Shown: one piece after another, positions 33,296 through 44,200 of the stretch
Layout: each line of letters starts with the position of its first letter
Numbering within the stretch: position 1 is the first letter of the stretch
Origin: Pseudofabraea citricarpa
Lineage: Eukaryota; Ascomycota; Leotiomycetes; Helotiales; Dermateaceae
DNA: 64,000 nt
Reading direction: 5' to 3'
Assembly (NCBI GenBank): GCA_029641185.1
Contig: JAPWGK010000012.1
Span: 1,178,001-1,242,000, forward strand
The notes under the pieces: generated by a model
What the model was told of the DNA's origin: nothing
The model's database searches: none
Seen by the model: the letters and a program-made list of their open reading frames with translations, nothing else
Position numbers and translations under genes: made by a program

Positions 33296-33878
33296 CTTGA
33301 ATGAAAATTCGAATTATTACTGTGTGTTGTGTTACTGTAGTAGAAGTGTGAAAGTAGAAGTAGAAGTTGAAGAAAGGTATGTCTTTGTATATAGATCGAG
33401 TCAAAGAGACTGCCAGGTGCACCAACCAAGCAATTGACTAGTTAGACTGAGTACACCTTCATGGGTTGGAAAATTAGCTTTCAAGAACCTCCGCTTGTAA
33501 GTTATGAATACTTGTTAGTAATATGATACTGTGGTTTGATGCTTTTAAGTTGCAAGCAGCTCAAAACTACACGTTATTGTAGCCCGCATAGAAACCATTA
33601 GGAGTTCAGTCAGCATCTAACCAAATTTAGTCGTGCGCATGTGAAGTTCAGACTTTTCTACGAGATCAATAAGTGATTTTACCTTCCAGTCTGGTTTATA
33701 AACGCCCAGTTAGTAACCAAATAAGATTTTGCAAACTCAAATAAGTAGGTAGACCTACCAAGGTGGATCACGAGCAGATCTAAAACAAAGACAACAAGAA
33801 AGCGGTAGGTAAGGTTTCCATTATTAGAATGGTATCAATACATGCATTTTACAATTGATGAAGGCTATAGATTTCCAT
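33296..33878. other. Intergenic, between two minus-strand genes
   Basis: Promoter region of the secreted acidic protein gene; AT-rich patches. No gene seen. Confidence 0.45.
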
Positions 33879-35428
33879 CTATAGCAGGCCCTGTTTCTGC
33901 AAGTCATAGTAGACCTTTTCAGGCATGACATTTCCTTCCGCGTCCTCCATCTGAACAACACTGCCTTCGGTAGAGCTGTCTTTCTTTTTCTCGGCTTGAA
34001 TCTTGTTCCAGAGCTTTTGCGCGTCCTCCAAGCCAGTAATCTCCCTGAATAGAGTTGTGTTTGTAATCCCAAGACATTTCAGACCATAGATATGACGAGC
34101 TTCGTTGAAATGTTTGTCAAAAGCTCTTCTGCCCATGTAGACATAGTTTCCACAGATCTCGCATTTGAACTCGACACCAAGACCGTGGAGCTTATAAAGC
34201 CAGAACGGTATAGGTTTTCCATCCCAAGCTAGTGGTAGTTTCAAGGGATTGTAAATTTTCTCATCGCTGTCGGATTCACTATCAGATTCTCCATCTTGAG
34301 GAGCAGACCCGGGTGCCGATTCAGCAAAGAGAGCATCCAACTCCATTTGTCTCTCGCGCTCCGTCATTCCTTGTTTTCGCTCGACATTGACCCTAGTATC
34401 ACTTCTCTCTTGCGACATTGCTGCTGCTAAACGTCTGACTCTATTCTCGCGCTCTGCCAAGGCTCTCTCCTTGAGTCGAAGAGAGCTGGTTCGTTTTGTT
34501 GACCCATCGCCGTCGCTGCCAGTTTCGGCTTGTCGTGCTGCCCGTGCTTCTGCTGCTCGAATGTGCTTCTTGCCTGTAAGATGGCCCTTGTACACATTTT
34601 GGTTTTTGAAGTCCTTCTCACAGTCGGCACACCATATTCCATCAGCACTTGATCCGGCCGCAGATGGTCCAGCTTCAATCTTCCATCCTGGCGCATCATT
34701 TTCAGCCCAAGCCTTCTCGAAATCGGCATCGAAACTCGCAAAGATATTTTCCAAGTTTTCGAGAGGTCGTGTTCGTCGCATGAAACTCTCTAAGTAATCC
34801 GCTAATTGGCCAACGTATGTGAAGTACTGGTCCGTCATTTTGTCTGGCCGTTTAATTGAACACAAAGGAGGGGTGAACGAGTCAAACGCATCTAAATATT
34901 GCAGGTAGCTAAGTCGCTTGATACCGGGGAGGTTGAGGTAAAGTTCGTGAATGGTTGTAAGATCGAGATATCTGCCAAATGCTTCCTCGCCCGTGAACAT
35001 GTTATCAACTTCTGATGGCGCTGTCTCCCCCTCGCCTACCACTCTCTTTTTGTATGCTTTTTCTAGGTTTTCGACCGGCTCATTTGGATATTTCTGGTGA
35101 AACGTCTTGATCTCCGACAGCTGCTTGTAAAACTCCTCTAGTGGTTCGCCCGTAGATATTGACTGGATCTCTTTCCCTCTTGACCCATCAGCATCCTTGT
35201 AGATATCTAAAAGTCGTTTGGATTGATCTTGAATGCGATCTAGGAAACCGGCGATTTGATGGTCACGATTGAGCCGCTCACGTATCTGCGAATGTCAGCT
35301 GCAATACAGAAAATGGCAATGAGTGGCTGGCAACGTACATGACGAGGGTCTTCCGCGACTCTATCACTGATGCCTTGCTCGAGCCTCTCGAGGTCCTCAT
35401 GGAGGAATCTCTGCTCCTCCAAGATCAT
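33879..35428 (-). CDS. Splicing factor 3a subunit 3 (SF3a60/Prp9)
   Basis: Two exons (35428-35339, 35285-33879) give 498 aa. The N-terminus (MILEEQRFLHEDLERLEQ) and FDSFTPPLCSIKRPDKMTDQYFTYVGQL region are typical of SF3a60. There is a first C2H2 finger at about 249-272 (CADCEKDFKNQNVYKGHLTGKKH) and the conserved matrin-type C-terminal finger at about 405-430 (CEICGNYVYMGRRAFDKHF...RH). Known role: part of SF3a in the U2 snRNP, needed for prespliceosome assembly. An acceptor just 18 bp upstream of the chosen one (TTGCAG) was rejected because it does not preserve IRERLNRDHQIAGF. Head to head with FAL1. Confidence 0.95.
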
Positions 35429-35755
35429 GATTGCGTTGGGGTGTGAACAAGCAGAATGGCTATGATGCGCGTGTTGAAATTAATGCGAACGTATTTGAAG
35501 AAACTTGCGCGTCTGGCTGATGACAGGGAGTTGATGTGATTTTGGTGGTTAGCATGTAGTTTCTGAGGTTAGAGTTGGAGCATAAAGAGGCTCGCGACAA
35601 AAATGCGACCAGCCAATCAAGTCGCGTCAGCAGTGAAAGCCGCTAAGGAATTTCCCCAGCTTCATTCAGCCTTTCCAGACGCCAAATCTCGATTTCTTCA
35701 ACCTCGACCCGATTACACACCCACACAATCTTCTCACCAACATAAAATCGCAATC
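35429..35755. promoter_or_regulatory. Shared promoter of SF3a3 and FAL1
   Basis: 327 bp between divergent start codons of two RNA-processing genes. No specific motif claimed. Confidence 0.5.
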
Positions 35756-37059
35756 ATGGCTGAAGGAGGAATTGATCGCAAGGCCGAGGAGCGCATGGAG
35801 TTCACAACCTCCAAGGATGTGACGGTTGCGCCCACCTTCACGGACATGCACTTGAAAGGTCAGTTGCGGCGCGCCTCCACAAACTATATCGCACCAGTAC
35901 TGATATTCTGCAGAGAATCTTCTTCGAGGTATCTACGCATATGGCTACGAGTCCCCTTCGGCTGTTCAATCGCGAGCCATTGTACAAATTTGCAAGGGCC
36001 GCGACACCATTGCCCAGGCCCAATCTGGTACTGGTAAGACAGCGACCTTCTCCATCAGTATGCTGCAGGTCATCGATACAGCTGTCCGCGAAACCCAAGC
36101 CCTGGTCTTATCGCCAACTCGTGAACTTGCGACCCAAATCCAATCAGTGGTCATGGCTCTTGGAGACTATATGAATGTGCAATGCCATGCTTGTATTGGA
36201 GGAACCAATGTCGGGGAGGATATTCGCAAGCTTGATTATGGACAGCACATCGTTTCTGGAACGCCAGGTCGTGTTGCAGATATGATTCGTCGCCGAAATC
36301 TTCGAACTCGTCATATCAAGATGCTGGTTCTTGACGAGGCTGACGAACTTCTGAACCGCGGTTTCAGAGAGCAGATCTACGACGTATACCGTTATCTACC
36401 ACCTGCAACACAAGTGGTTGTTGTTTCCGCTACTCTTCCTTACGACGTTCTGGATATGACCACAAAGTTTATGACTGATCCAGTTCGCATTCTTGTGAAG
36501 CGTGATGAGTTGACTTTGGAAGGACTGAAGCAATATTTCATTGCGGTTGAAAAGGAGGAGTGGAAGTTCGACACACTTTGTGATCTCTACGATACCTTGA
36601 CTATTACACAGGCGGTCATCTTCTGTAACACACGCAGAAAGGTCGACTGGCTTACAGATAAGATGCGAGAGGCAAATTTCACTGTCTCATCTATGCACGG
36701 AGAGATGCCACAGAAGGAGAGAGATAGCATCATGCAAGATTTCCGCCAGGGAAATTCGAGAGTTCTTATTTCAACAGATGTTTGGGCTCGTGGTATTGAT
36801 GTTCAACAGGTTTCTCTCGTTATCAACTATGATTTGCCAAGTAATCGTGAGAACTATATTCACAGAATTGGTCGAAGTGGACGTTTTGGACGCAAAGGTG
36901 TTGCTATCAACTTTGTAACGAGCGAGGACGTTAGAATCCTACGAGATATTGAGTGTAGGTTCTTCCCGGTTTGTCACAGAACAATGCTAATTACTTCTAG
37001 TGTATTACTCGACTCAAATCGATGAGATGCCTATGAACGTTGCAGACCTTTTGGCGTAA
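35756..37059 (+). CDS. fal1: DEAD-box RNA helicase eIF4A3/FAL1
   Basis: Three exons (35756-35858, 35914-36954, 37001-37059) give 400 aa. All helicase motifs are intact: Q-motif region GYESPSAVQ, Walker [24 protein letters not shown] at about 175-178, SAT, the ARGID block and [11 protein letters not shown]. The terminal exon encodes [18 protein letters not shown], which is nearly identical to eIF4A3 and separates it from eIF4A proper. Known role: in yeast Fal1 works in 40S subunit maturation; in filamentous fungi and animals the orthologue is the exon junction complex core. The last 20 residues come from a separate 59-nt exon that ORF calls miss. Confidence 0.96.
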
Positions 37060-37699
37060 AGAATGTTTGATTATAAGAGTGGACGGATTGAGTAAATGAT
37101 CAAGCAGTGCATTAGCACGTCAGGAACAGCTTCGTGGGAGGAAAGGGCACTTTGTGCAACAGTGAGTTCTGCCAACGATTTGTAGAAGTTTCCAGCTGAC
37201 ATGACTCACCGTCAAGAAATTCAAATTGAGATTGAGTACTATTTGGCGCATTCTGTTGTGACAGTAGGCTGGACAAGTAGCAATAAAGCTACAGGCGTTT
37301 TTAGCAAAATCAAAGTCAAAATTTTCCCGCCGACCAAAGCTGCGAGATTAGATTGCTCTTCTCTGGCGATGTCAAGTTTGCCTCAGATACCCTCGCGACC
37401 TTCGCATGTACTCAAAGTCCATTCTCTTACCAGGCTAACAGCCCTATACACTCCTATTGTAGACTCCCTCACCTTCTTTCTGGTAGTTCCTCTACACTAT
37501 AGCTACCAGCTACACCAAAACACCTATGTTTGCTACAGCAAGTATGCTTTGTAGTGTCTGTAAAAGCTATGCGGGTGGAAAATCAATAATTTAGTACCCT
37601 AGATGAAGTATACCGACCATCAGGGTTGCTAGATGTCAGTTATATAAGGGGAAATTATTAAGCTACTTTGTGAGTTCTATAACTTTCGGTTTCAAACAA
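37060..37699. other. Intergenic, 3' of FAL1
   Basis: An open frame at 37201-37554 has no domain-like composition and is not called. Nothing else seen. Confidence 0.4.
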
Positions 37700-38330
37700 C
37701 TATATACTATCAAGTGATTATATTCCTTTTAATAATTATATACTTTCGAGTAATTATAAGCCCTTAAATAATTATTAACTTTCAAATAATTATAAGCCTT
37801 TGAATAATTATTAACTCTTAAATTATTATATACTTTTAAATTATTAGATACTTTTAGATTATTAGATACTTTTAGATTATTAGATACTTTTAGATTATTA
37901 GATACTTTTAGATTATTAGATACTTTTAGATTATTAGATACTTTTAGATTATTAAATACCTTTAGATTATTAAGTACTTTAAAGTAATTATATACTTTTA
38001 GGTAATTATATACTTTTAGGTAATTATATACTTTTAGGTAATTATATACTTTTAGGTAATTATATACTTTTAGGTAATTATATACTTTTAGGTAATTATA
38101 AGCCTTTAAATAATTATAAGCCTTTAAATAATTATTAACTCTTAAATTATCAAATACTCTTAAATTATTAAATACTCTTAAATTATTAAATACTCTTAAA
38201 TTATTAAATGCTTTTAAGTGATTATATACTTTTGGGTGACTATAATTCCCAAACAAACTTTGACTCTTAAGGGACTATAAGCCTTTAAGTAACTATAGGC
38301 TTTCCTAATAACCTTAAGCCCCTTAGTAAC
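37700..38330. repeat. AT-rich minisatellite, 18-bp period
   Basis: Roughly 30 copies of an 18-bp unit. Homogeneous blocks include about seven TTAGGTAATTATATACTT units (near 37990-38100) and about six AGATTATTAGATACTTTT units (near 37850-37960), flanked by more diverged versions. Because 18 is a multiple of 3, a 175-codon frame stays open on the minus strand with repeats of YNYLKV/FNNLRV/SNNLKV, but it has only a TTG at its start and no ATG. Confidence 0.85.
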
Positions 38331-38604
38331 CTCATATACCCTTTAGACTGAAAAGTAGCTTTCAGCCGGCCCACCTCTTATTCGGCCAGGTATCAGCCAA
38401 CCACGTCACAAAATCACAAGCCTAGTTCTTTCGACTTCCCCAAGGTATTAGATACTCCGGAAAAGCCGCAAATATCCAGTCCCTACGTACAAGGAGAAGT
38501 CCACAACAACCCTTTCCAGTCCAAAGAGCTGTATTGATTTTCTTCCAAACATCCCACCCACTCTAAAATTATAACTCTACACATGATCATGATCAAGATC
38601 GAGA

Positions 38605-39059
38605 TCAAAGCGCTGCTAGTCCGAGATAGGCCTCATCCACCCAGGTTTCGTAGCCCGGCAAGATGGCCGAGAGTTCGATGGGGGCATCCAACTTCTTGAT
38701 CCAGTCGAGCCGCGTCCCATCATCGTTGGCGTTGGTGTTGTTGTACTCGCCGTAGAAGACCGCAGAGGTATCCTGAGCATCGTTCCAAGCTAAGCGTGGG
38801 GGGAAAGCGTTTTAGCATCAGAGAAACATCAAACAACCATAATAGAAGCAAAAGAGAAAGAGAGAGAGAAAGAGACGAACCTTCCCACCCTGCTGGTGCA
38901 ATGATTCCTCCCAGGTCGCTATTCTGGAATACCGTCTGCGCGAAGTCTCGCCACGGCCGTCCGAGCAGGAACGTACCCGCTACATCTGGCGCAACACCAC
39001 GGCCCAGGACGATTTTGCTAGGCGTCCATCAGCATCTCAGGACAAAGATCGAGCAGCGT

Positions 39060-39090
<31 letters not shown>

Positions 39091-39888
39091 AGAGGAAACA
39101 CACTTCTGGTTCATGACAAAGTAGCCCGTGGAATTGAGAGCCGTCCGTCCCTGAGCCGTGACGATGCCAGCACGCCTCAGGGCGCCGAGCGTGCAGCCCT
39201 GATACCAACTCTGGGCGTCGACGCCGAAGATGAAGTCGACGGCGCCCTCGATATAGCAGCGGCTCAGGAACTGGCTGCCGGAGTGCGAGTAGAACGTATC
39301 CTGCCAGCCCGTCAGCGCAGACGCATACAGACCGCCGCGGAAGCCCGACATGGACATGGCGACGGCCTGGCTGACGTTGCCGGCCGAGTTCGTCACGTTC
39401 ATGTTGTACATGTTGAAATCGGCGGCTCGGATCCAGAGCGTGGCTTTCTAGAGCGTCAGTGCTTCTTCTTCTTCTTCTTCTTCTTCTTCTTCTTCGTCTT
39501 CGTCCGAGAAGAGTCACTCACCGCTGCGGTCGTTGCTCCCTACTGCCGACGCGTACGTCGCGAAGTTGATCTCTGCCTCATTGTCTCCTGGGTTGAGGCT
39601 CGGGTAGGCCGAGCCCTTTAACGTGATGCCCGTCTTGTTGACGATGATCTTCTCGTTGTAGATTCCGGGGAAGACGTAGACTTCATCGCCGGACGAGGCG
39701 GCATCCAATGCCGCCGTGATCTGAATATGCTTAGTCTTGGGATATCACAGCTGAGGTGGTAAGGTGGTTGCTGAGTGGCCGGCCTCACTCACGGTTTGGT
39801 ATGTCTGGTCACTTCCCACATTCAACCGAGCTCCTGATGCGAGACTCGTCGCTACCGAGGCGAAGGAGAGGAACGTGAAGAAATGCAT
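38605..39888 (-). CDS. Pectin methylesterase (CE8), secreted
   Basis: Five exons (39888-39793, 39720-39522, 39443-39104, 39017-38881, 38789-38605) give 318 aa. A signal peptide (MHFFTFLSFASVATSLASG) is followed by the right-handed beta-helix enzyme. Catalytic Asp147 lies in ALTGWQDTFY, Asp168 in GAVDFIFGVDA, and Arg232 in LLGRPWRDF, all conserved. Known role: it demethylates pectin in plant cell walls before lyase or polygalacturonase attack. The acceptor of exon 3 is AGAAAG (at about 39444-39449), not the nearby CTCTAG, because only that keeps SGATLWIRAADF. Two introns carry microsatellites, (CTT)n and (AG)n. The gene supports growth on plant material. Confidence 0.93.
39060..39088. repeat. 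(AG)n microsatellite in a pectin methylesterase intron
   Basis: About 12-13 AG dinucleotides, inside the third intron. Confidence 0.9.
39463..39499. repeat. (CTT)n microsatellite in a pectin methylesterase intron
   Basis: Eleven or more CTT triplets on the plus strand in the second intron, continuing into CGTCTTCGTC. Confidence 0.9.
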
Positions 39889-41217
39889 GGCTTAACTCGA
39901 TTCGAATTATCTCTCAATTAGCTTGAGGAGAGAAAGGGAGAGAAAAGTAGATACAGAGAGGGAGGAGAATCATATTATATACCTCCCTACTCACACCTCA
40001 TCCGCCATCCGACCAACCGACCAGCCCTCTCTACAAAAAGGAGAGGACCTTCTACAGCCTCCAAATTATCCATCCCGTATCCCATACAATATAAACCAAA
40101 CCCCCTTTACCAAAGTCAAAGGAAAGAGAGAGTGATCACCATTACCCACCATCCATAGAAGAGGAAAACTCTAATAGACCGTATTCATTACAGTCGAAGG
40201 GTATTTCCTCTTCGCTTAAATTTGGCTCGGACAAGCAACCCACCCGCTCTCTTACAGCAGATGGAAGCCATGGGAGAGTGATCGACCAAAGCATGAGGAG
40301 AACCTCCCCCTCTGTTCCTCGTACCCTGCAGTTATGATCCGTGAATAATCAAGAGGACAAGAAGATGCAGAAGAAGAAAAAGAAGAAGGGGGGAAGAGAT
40401 TAGACTTCGCCAAGTCATCTCATCTACCTTATCCGAGAAGCAGAAGATGACGAACGAACAAGCGACTCCACGACAGGAGATAGTCCGGTGGTGCCGAGGA
40501 GAAAAGTCTATCCTTGATTTTGCAACACCCGGTCAGTGAGAGAGAGAAAAGAGCCAATAGCTTTCCCTTACTCACGTGCCCTGATTCGATTTTGATCTCC
40601 AGCTGCTGGGGTGCAGGGCACTGTCGGCGTATACTTCTTAGTAGCCCAGCCGTACTGCGTTCTACGTTCTGTGCTGTCGGAGGTATTCGTGTACGGGAAA
40701 CGTGCCTTCAGAGCAAGGCCTAGGGTGTCGAAGATCGAATCAACCTGATGGTCAACTTCAGAATCGCTCGTATGGGGAGTCTTCGTGGTTATAAAAGAGG
40801 AGCAAGTTTATCATTAAGAACTCAAAAATGCATATGGCACGCAAGCAAAGCCCACTGTTAGATGGCTCAGCTCGATGCAGGAGTAGCGTACAGATATTAC
40901 ACGTCATGTCATGCCGCATGTCGTATGGTGTGTGCCATACCAGTTGCAAATGCAATGAATGCCCCCCGCCCGCCGGTTTTTCTTTTGACTCCATTCCCAT
41001 TTCCCATCACCCACAAACCAACCAGCCACCATGAAAAGTAGAGATTTGATTTATGCAGCCGACTGCGCCTTGACTTCTCCGGGGAAATAAGAAAAACAAA
41101 CAAAAACAAACAAAAACAACAAAAAAAAAATTGTGACCCCCTCCCAAATATAGCAAAGGAAGTTAATTACACCGACAAAATCGTTATGTCATATGCGCCT
41201 TCTATTCCATCCCCTCT
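39889..41217. other. Intergenic 1.3 kb
   Basis: Upstream of the pectin methylesterase and downstream of KDM5. GA-rich tracts (about 40345-40405) and an A-rich stretch with AACAAAAACAAAC repeats (41094-41130). No gene seen. Confidence 0.45.
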
Positions 41218-44200
41218 TCACCCTGAATTTTCTTGATCGTCAAAGAATAGAGACATAGCTTCATCTTCTGCGCGTTCTTCGTTCTCAATTTCTCTATTTC
41301 GGTCGGCGTTTTGCGCATCAATATCATTCCAGATGGCCCCCATAGGTTTGTTCATCGCTGAGGTTTGACTCTCGATTATGCGATCATAATCTTGACTGCT
41401 TCCACCGATTGCACCTGCACCCAGAGGTGGATCCAAGCTTGGGTCAACCAGTGAAGGATTACGACCCTCGGCGCCAGTTACAAAGGCGCCATTCATCCTG
41501 GGGCTCTCTAATGGACTTCGGTTCAGCGTATTGTCGAGAGAATATAATGGTGGGACTCTTCCGGAAGGGCTTTTGGCTGAAAACCCTGGGCTCTGCATTC
41601 CAAGGTTGACTCCACCATGTAAGTATGCATGGGGAGCAAAGGCAGGACTAGTAGTCTGAGGACTGGCTCCAGAGGACAGACTGAAATGTGGCTCAGCATT
41701 TGGCGCGAAGCTGAAAGAAGGATGCGGCGGATGTCCATGGGGAGGGAATGTCTGTGAGGTTGGTGTTCCAGAATCAGAACGTCCCATTTGTTCTCGAGGT
41801 TGGAGCGGCTGAGGGGGCGCATTTGACGATGATGATTCAGATGGTTTACGCTTCAAGCTGAAGTAATGTGCTTTTGTACGTAGAGATTGAGGCAAGGCGT
41901 TTGGGTCATCAACACCATGCTGCGCCATCAGCTTTTGAAGCTTCGTAGGGCGAGGTTTGCGAGTTGATTTTGATGCCTCAAGAATTGGTGGAGGCTCAGG
42001 TGCTACGGGGGACCATTTGTGAAGTTCTTGCCTGAAAAAGTTGGTCTCGTACGCCAGCAGAATTTCAGCACCTTCAATCTTGCGCAGGTAAAAGCGTTGA
42101 GTTTCGGATTCGTCCGCCGTTGCCATGAGTGGGTTGCAGAATGGTGAGATGTGGGTGCGGAAATTTTGCGCCTGATCTATAATTTGTCCTAGGATCTCTT
42201 CTTCATCAGGCTGGAAAGGAAGATTCTGGATTTCATCTTGCCAAGATTGAAGATCTTCTAGTTTTGGTCGAGCAGCATCTCGAGGAATACGTATTCTCCA
42301 ATCGCAAATGGGGCATGTATATTTATCGTCGTCCTTGACCTTGCCTCGAGCGATCTTTAAGCATTTCCCATGGTACCTAGGCATGTTAGTACACAACTGG
42401 AATTAGGGAAAGATACACCAACCATTCATGGCAGAGCTCACACTCAATCATCATACCGGCTTCTACCTTTCGACAAATGCAGAAAACCTCTCTGAATCGT
42501 GGATCCTCCCAACTATGTAATTTCGCATCAGGATCCACAGGTACCGGGCTCTGTTCTCTGGACTGTGGTTCTGCTGGAACTCTGGGCTTATCTTGGTTCG
42601 TGTCAAAGCAGTCACTATTGCGCTCCAATACATACTCCATGTGCGACTTTAAGATATGCAGTGGTGCATTAGCTTTGCCGAAGAGCTTCTTTCCTTTGCG
42701 CATCCAATCCTCGTGTCGCTTCTGCTCCTTCTCAAGATCCAAGGTTCCATTGGGCTTGCTATTCAGCTCCGTAAGACGCTCCATAGTTTCTCGGACTTCA
42801 TGGTACTTTGGTCGTTTCGAGTAGTCCTCTTCTCGAGTCCCTTCAACCAGAGAGATTATTTGTCGGTGAGCTTCCCGCTGTTTATTCAGAATTTGATCGA
42901 CAGCAGCGAGTGTTTCTGAAGACACCGGAAGAGTAGCTGCTTGAGCTTGAGCAGATAAAGCCTCTAGCTGTGGGTAGTGAACCATCTCAGCATTCATAAG
43001 TTCTTTTGCTTTAACTTCCCAAGCTGTGCCTGCGGCTTTCTGCTCCTTGTAGTAATTCAAATAGTCGTTATAATCCGGAATTTGCAGCTTGATCCCCTCT
43101 TCGATCAGATCACCAACTTCGTCAAGAGTGAGGAACTTTCCACGGTTCTCGCGTGCTCGATCATTCCATTTCATCTGCTGCATAAGCTTGTCTAGCTTTT
43201 CGATTTCAGGCATATCAACATTGAAACCTCTGCCCGCTTCGAGAAGATCCTCGAATTCTTGTGTAGTACGTAGAACTACATTATCCATGGCCTTGGCAGC
43301 ATCGCGCTGAAACTTCTCTATCGCTTCCGCTCGTTCTCGCAGTTGAGTGATTTCAGGGCAATCGAAGCCAATTTTGTCGGCTTCTTTCAGTAATTTCATG
43401 ACGTTCTCGACCTTTCGATGCTCACGTTCCTTTTCTTCAAGCTCAGCAGCTTTACTACCTTTTCTCCAAGCTTTTTCGTTTTTACGACGATTCTGCTGCT
43501 TCCGGACGATGTAATTGGTTGCTTCGTCCACCCATTCGTTGCAGCGTTCGACAAAAGATTTGAGCACAGGAAGTGATGGTAGATCATATGGGATGCGCTC
43601 GCCCTCATTTAAAAGAGTTCGTAAAGTTTTCAGTGCTGGTGTTGCCTCGTCTTCAAGGGTTTTCTCTACTTTCTCTTCCCATTGTTCGGGTAAGTTTGCC
43701 TTGTCAGAGACCTTTTGACATGTTGCTGAGATCGCTTCTTCTGTTCGTCGATAGTGAAGTGTGTGATTGTTGCCTGCATAACGTTGGGCCTCTGGCATTT
43801 TGCAACACTCATAATTTCCGGCGTGTAGAAGACACATGACTTTGCCGCTAGTGTCGCATTTGAACCTTGAAAGATATGCATAGGCTTTGCAGTATGTGCA
43901 AGTATATTCGTCCTCTGGCACATCAACTTCGTCTGTTTCGTGCTTGATATGGCATCGAGGACCAGCTCCTTCGACGACATCGGTCATGACACAAGGTAGC
44001 TCGGGGTCGCTCTCTTTATGGCCATGCTCTCGATGCTTCTGAATCAAAGCCTTTCTCTGTAACATCTCTCGGTCGCGTAATCTGTCGAGTGCTGGAGCAA
44101 GCCATTTTGCTGTCTGAATGGTAAAACCACCTGTAGCAGCACCTTCAGCAGCAGTCCATAGGAGTTCATCGTGCGAGAAACATGGTTGCCGTCTAAATTG

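Noticed and set aside
37201..37554. 117-codon frame after FAL1
   Set aside because: No domain-like features; sits in the 3' flank and is likely chance.
37729..38256. 175-codon minus-strand frame in the minisatellite
   Set aside because: It opens with TTG, has no internal ATG, and is explained by the 18-bp period.
43089..43980. Several plus- and minus-strand frames inside KDM5
   Set aside because: Shadows of the 2.7-kb KDM5 exon in other frames.
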